Shown: positions 7,406-8,119 of the stretch, piece by piece
Numbering within the stretch: the stretch's first letter is position 1
Layout of the letters: each line of letters begins with the position of its first letter
NCBI GenBank assembly: GCA_031271275.1
Contig: JAISWA010000081.1
Coordinates: 1-8,119 of the forward strand
DNA from: Clostridiales bacterium
GTDB lineage: Bacteria > Bacillota > Clostridia > Lachnospirales > WQUN01
Length of the DNA: 8,119 nt
Direction of reading: 5' to 3'
The notes under the pieces: model-generated
Told to the model about the DNA's origin: nothing
The model's input: only the letters and a program-made list of their open reading frames with translations
Database searches by the model: none
Translations under genes and position numbers: made by a program

Positions 7406-7624
7406 AAGCAAGAACCTGTCAAAACGTTAGCGGAAATCATGGAAGACAAGCCCGCGCGGAAAATGAACTGGCCCGCGTTTGTGGAGGCTGACGCGGTAAA
7501 TTTTTTCAATCTGCACGAGATTGAGAAAATGACCGTCGAAGACGGCAACGGCAATAAGGCGAAATTAACCCGCCAGAAAGATAACGGAATAAAAGTGGAG
7601 TCTTCTTCTACCACCATCTTATAA
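7403..7624 (+). CDS. Small protein of unknown function, 73 residues
   Basis: I do not recognise this protein. It is soluble and charged, with no signal peptide, membrane span or cysteine. The first part (about 1-28, MKQEPVKTLAEIMEDKPARK onward) is mixed-charge and may be helical. The second (about 36-73) reads as a short beta-rich unit with a DGNGNKAK turn at 47-54, ending in a Ser/Thr-rich ESSSTTIL tail. Evidence that it is real is good: a TTGAAA-17-TATAAA promoter, GGAGG 7 bases before the ATG, and a terminator 25 bases after the stop form a complete small transcription unit. Codon use resembles the neighbours. Its position after plsY suggests no particular role. A regulatory or adaptor-type small protein would fit but is not shown. 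Confidence 0.8.
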   Translation: MKQEPVKTLAEIMEDKPARKMNWPAFVEADAVNFFNLHEIEKMTVEDGNGNKAKLTRQKDNGIKVESSSTTIL

Positions 7625-7648
7625 AACACCAATAAAAAAACACAAGCG

Positions 7649-7674
7649 AGGCGGCTGATAAGCGGCCTTTTTTT
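7649..7674 (+). terminator. Rho-independent terminator after the small gene
   Basis: AGGCGGCT (7649-7656) pairs with AGCGGCCT (7661-7668) around a GATA loop, with one G-G mismatch in the stem. A run of seven T bases (7668-7674) follows. An A-run upstream (7634-7640) could let it also act on the opposite strand. It lies 25 bases after the stop of the 73-residue gene. Confidence 0.8.
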
Positions 7675-7676
7675 AT

Positions 7677-7750
7677 GTCATAGGAAACTGCTTGATTCTA
7701 TCGTTCCGTTTTGAAGCCAACGGAACGCGTAAGGTACAGTTTCCTATGAC
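7677..7750. repeat. Nested palindromic element 1 (14-base perfect ends)
   Basis: GTCATAGGAAACTG (7677-7690) is the exact reverse complement of CAGTTTCCTATGAC (7737-7750). Inside, CGTTCCGTT (7702-7710) and AACGGAACG (7719-7727) form a second perfect nine-pair stem with an eight-base loop. The 11 bases on the left and 9 on the right between the two stems pair poorly. No protein is encoded and no direct repeat flanks it. The symmetry is far beyond chance for a 74-base stretch. It may be a miniature inverted-repeat or REP-like element, or a structured RNA or DNA site. It starts just 2 bases after the terminator's T-run. Confidence 0.8.
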
Positions 7751-7760
7751 GAATTGTGGA

Positions 7761-7785
7761 AAACAAGCGGCGCAGTCGCTTGTTT
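7761..7785 (+). repeat. Hairpin related to the terminator before der
   Basis: AAACAAGCG (7761-7769) and CGCTTGTTT (7777-7785) are perfect complements; a G-T wobble and a C-G pair can extend the stem inward to a GCA loop. The core AAGCGGCG-CAG-TCGCTT differs by two bases from AAGCGGCG-GAG-CCGCTT at 5243-5259, and TTGTGC follows in both. Only three T bases close it, so it would be a weak terminator. It may instead be a repeated intergenic motif. Confidence 0.6.
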
Positions 7786-7805
7786 GTGCATCCGCTTCCG
7801 GGGTG

Positions 7806-7821
7806 TGATAAAATCTATAAT
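7806..7821 (+). promoter_or_regulatory. Candidate -10 region(s) for pepF
   Basis: Two -10-like hexamers lie close together: TAAAAT (7809-7814) with an upstream TG at 7806-7807, making an extended -10, and a perfect TATAAT at 7816-7821. Neither has a convincing -35 at 16-18 bases; TTGTGC at 7784-7789 is 19 bases before the first. Transcription from either would start near 7821-7828 and carry the whole 7840-7942 element in a leader of about 160 bases before pepF. Confidence 0.5.
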
Positions 7822-7839
7822 ACTAATCTTCTTTAAACA

Positions 7840-7942
7840 TAACGATATTTTGCGTCACATTGCGAATGTGAGCGTAACGTGCGATTTTCCGGAGGAAAAC
7901 GCAGTGAAGCGAACGCTTATGAGCAATAGCAAAATATCGTTA
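7840..7942. repeat. Palindromic element 2: 14-base perfect ends and three inner hairpins
   Basis: TAACGATATTTTGC (7840-7853) is the exact reverse complement of GCAAAATATCGTTA (7929-7942). Between them are three more hairpins: TCACATT/AATGTGA (7855-7861 with 7865-7871, loop GCG); TGCG-a-TTTTCC with GGAAAACGCA (7880-7890 with 7894-7903, one bulged A, loop GGA); and AAGC/GCTT (7907-7910 with 7915-7918, loop GAAC). Folded as RNA this is a cloverleaf-like four-way junction. Both ends carry TA, as in elements that insert at TA. It is either a non-autonomous mobile repeat or a structured leader of pepF; the two are not exclusive. No known riboswitch signature was recognised. Confidence 0.8.
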
Positions 7943-8017
7943 CCGCAGTGGAAGATTAGTGTAAAAACTTCCCGAAAGGCGGAATTGAATGGAAATCAAA
8001 CAAAAGAAGCGCGGTGA
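7904..8017 (+). CDS. Possible 37-residue leader peptide overlapping pepF
   Basis: An open frame from GTG 7904 to TGA 8015-8017 would give a basic 37-residue peptide. GGAGG at 7891-7895 lies 8 bases before the GTG, a good spacing, but it sits in the loop and stem of the second inner hairpin of element 2. The frame overlaps the start of pepF by 29 bases in another frame. The peptide resembles nothing known and much of it is encoded by the palindromic element, so it may well be spurious. A longer version from TTG 7754 is not believable. Confidence 0.2.
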   Translation: MKRTLMSNSKISLPQWKISVKTSRKAELNGNQTKEAR

Positions 8018-8119
8018 AATACCGGCGGAATTCAAATGGAGGACGCAAGACTTATTCGCCACGGATGAAGCGTGGAAGCGGGGCATGGAGGATTTAAAGA
8101 AAAAAATCACGGGATTTGA
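7989..8119 (+). CDS. pepF: Oligoendopeptidase F, N-terminal end (partial)
   Basis: The first 43 codons of a gene that runs off the end of the window. The residues MEIKQKKRGEIPAEFKW, RTQDLFATDEAWKRG and MEDLKKKITGF match the opening of M3-family oligoendopeptidase F proteins, in which a short E-[IV]-P-x-E-[FY]-K-W segment is followed by L-[FY]-x-[ST]-D-E-x-W and a helix. These are zinc metallopeptidases of the cytoplasm that cut oligopeptides; the HExxH active site would lie far downstream, so it cannot be checked here. The ATG at 7989 has AAAGG (7975-7979) 9 bases upstream. Its leader holds element 2. No stop is seen before the window end. Confidence 0.8.
   Translation, partial: MEIKQKKRGEIPAEFKWRTQDLFATDEAWKRGMEDLKKKITGF

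Larger units (their letters stand above)
7625..7988. other. Long intergenic region between the small gene and pepF
   Basis: This 364-base gap holds no convincing protein gene. In order it contains the small gene's terminator, palindromic element 1, the hairpin at 7761-7785, two -10-like hexamers, element 2, and the pepF ribosome binding site. More than half of its bases fall in inverted repeats, unlike every other gap in the window, all of which are shorter than 120 bases. Confidence 0.8.

Noticed and set aside
7840..7988. Known riboswitch or T-box in the pepF leader
   Set aside because: No T-box TGGNACCGCG-like sequence and no core of a riboswitch class I can recognise; the hairpins also lack a terminator with a T-run before pepF.
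7754..8017. 87-codon open frame from TTG 7754
   Set aside because: It runs through a hairpin, promoter-like bases and element 2, has no ribosome binding site at its start, and the protein looks random.

Overview
The window reads as chromosomal DNA from a Gram-positive, Clostridia-like Firmicute. Four things point that way: a class B sortase, GGAGG-type ribosome binding sites, the der-plsY gene pair that is common in Firmicutes, and adjacent gyrB-gyrA genes. Coding DNA is rich in G/C at third codon positions. All supported genes lie on the + strand, and no species can be named from the sequence alone.

Layout. 1-177 is the end of gyrB and 230-2794 is complete gyrA; together they encode the two subunits of DNA gyrase, separated by a short hairpin-bearing gap. 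After a candidate promoter with a perfect TATAAT comes a two-gene unit: a six-span membrane protein of unassigned function (2866-3489) and, 6 bases later, a class B sortase with a GTG start and a C-terminal extension of about 275 residues (3496-5217). A rho-independent terminator closes that unit and overlaps an extended -10 promoter for der (5332-6657), the ribosome-assembly GTPase. plsY (6670-7332), the acyl-phosphate:glycerol-3-phosphate acyltransferase of phospholipid synthesis, follows 12 bases later. A 73-residue protein of unknown function (7403-7624) has its own good promoter, ribosome binding site and terminator. The window ends in the first 43 codons of an oligoendopeptidase F gene (7989 onward).

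The unusual part is the 364-base gap between the small gene and pepF (7625-7988). It holds, in order, a terminator, a 74-base palindromic element with perfect 14-base arms around a perfect 9-base hairpin (7677-7750), a second hairpin related to the terminator before der (7761-7785), promoter-like -10 sequences, and a 103-base element with different perfect 14-base ends, TA at both termini, and three internal hairpins (7840-7942). The last could be a non-autonomous mobile repeat of TA-inserting type. It would also fold as a four-way junction RNA in the pepF leader. The other notable points are the sortase extension, which looks like a partial beta-propeller, and an acidic insertion in the GyrA C-terminal domain.

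The genes are mostly housekeeping (DNA topology, ribosome assembly, lipid synthesis, peptide turnover) plus a cell-surface unit. Nothing in the window is recognisable as a defence system, CRISPR array, phage gene, or tRNA or rRNA gene.
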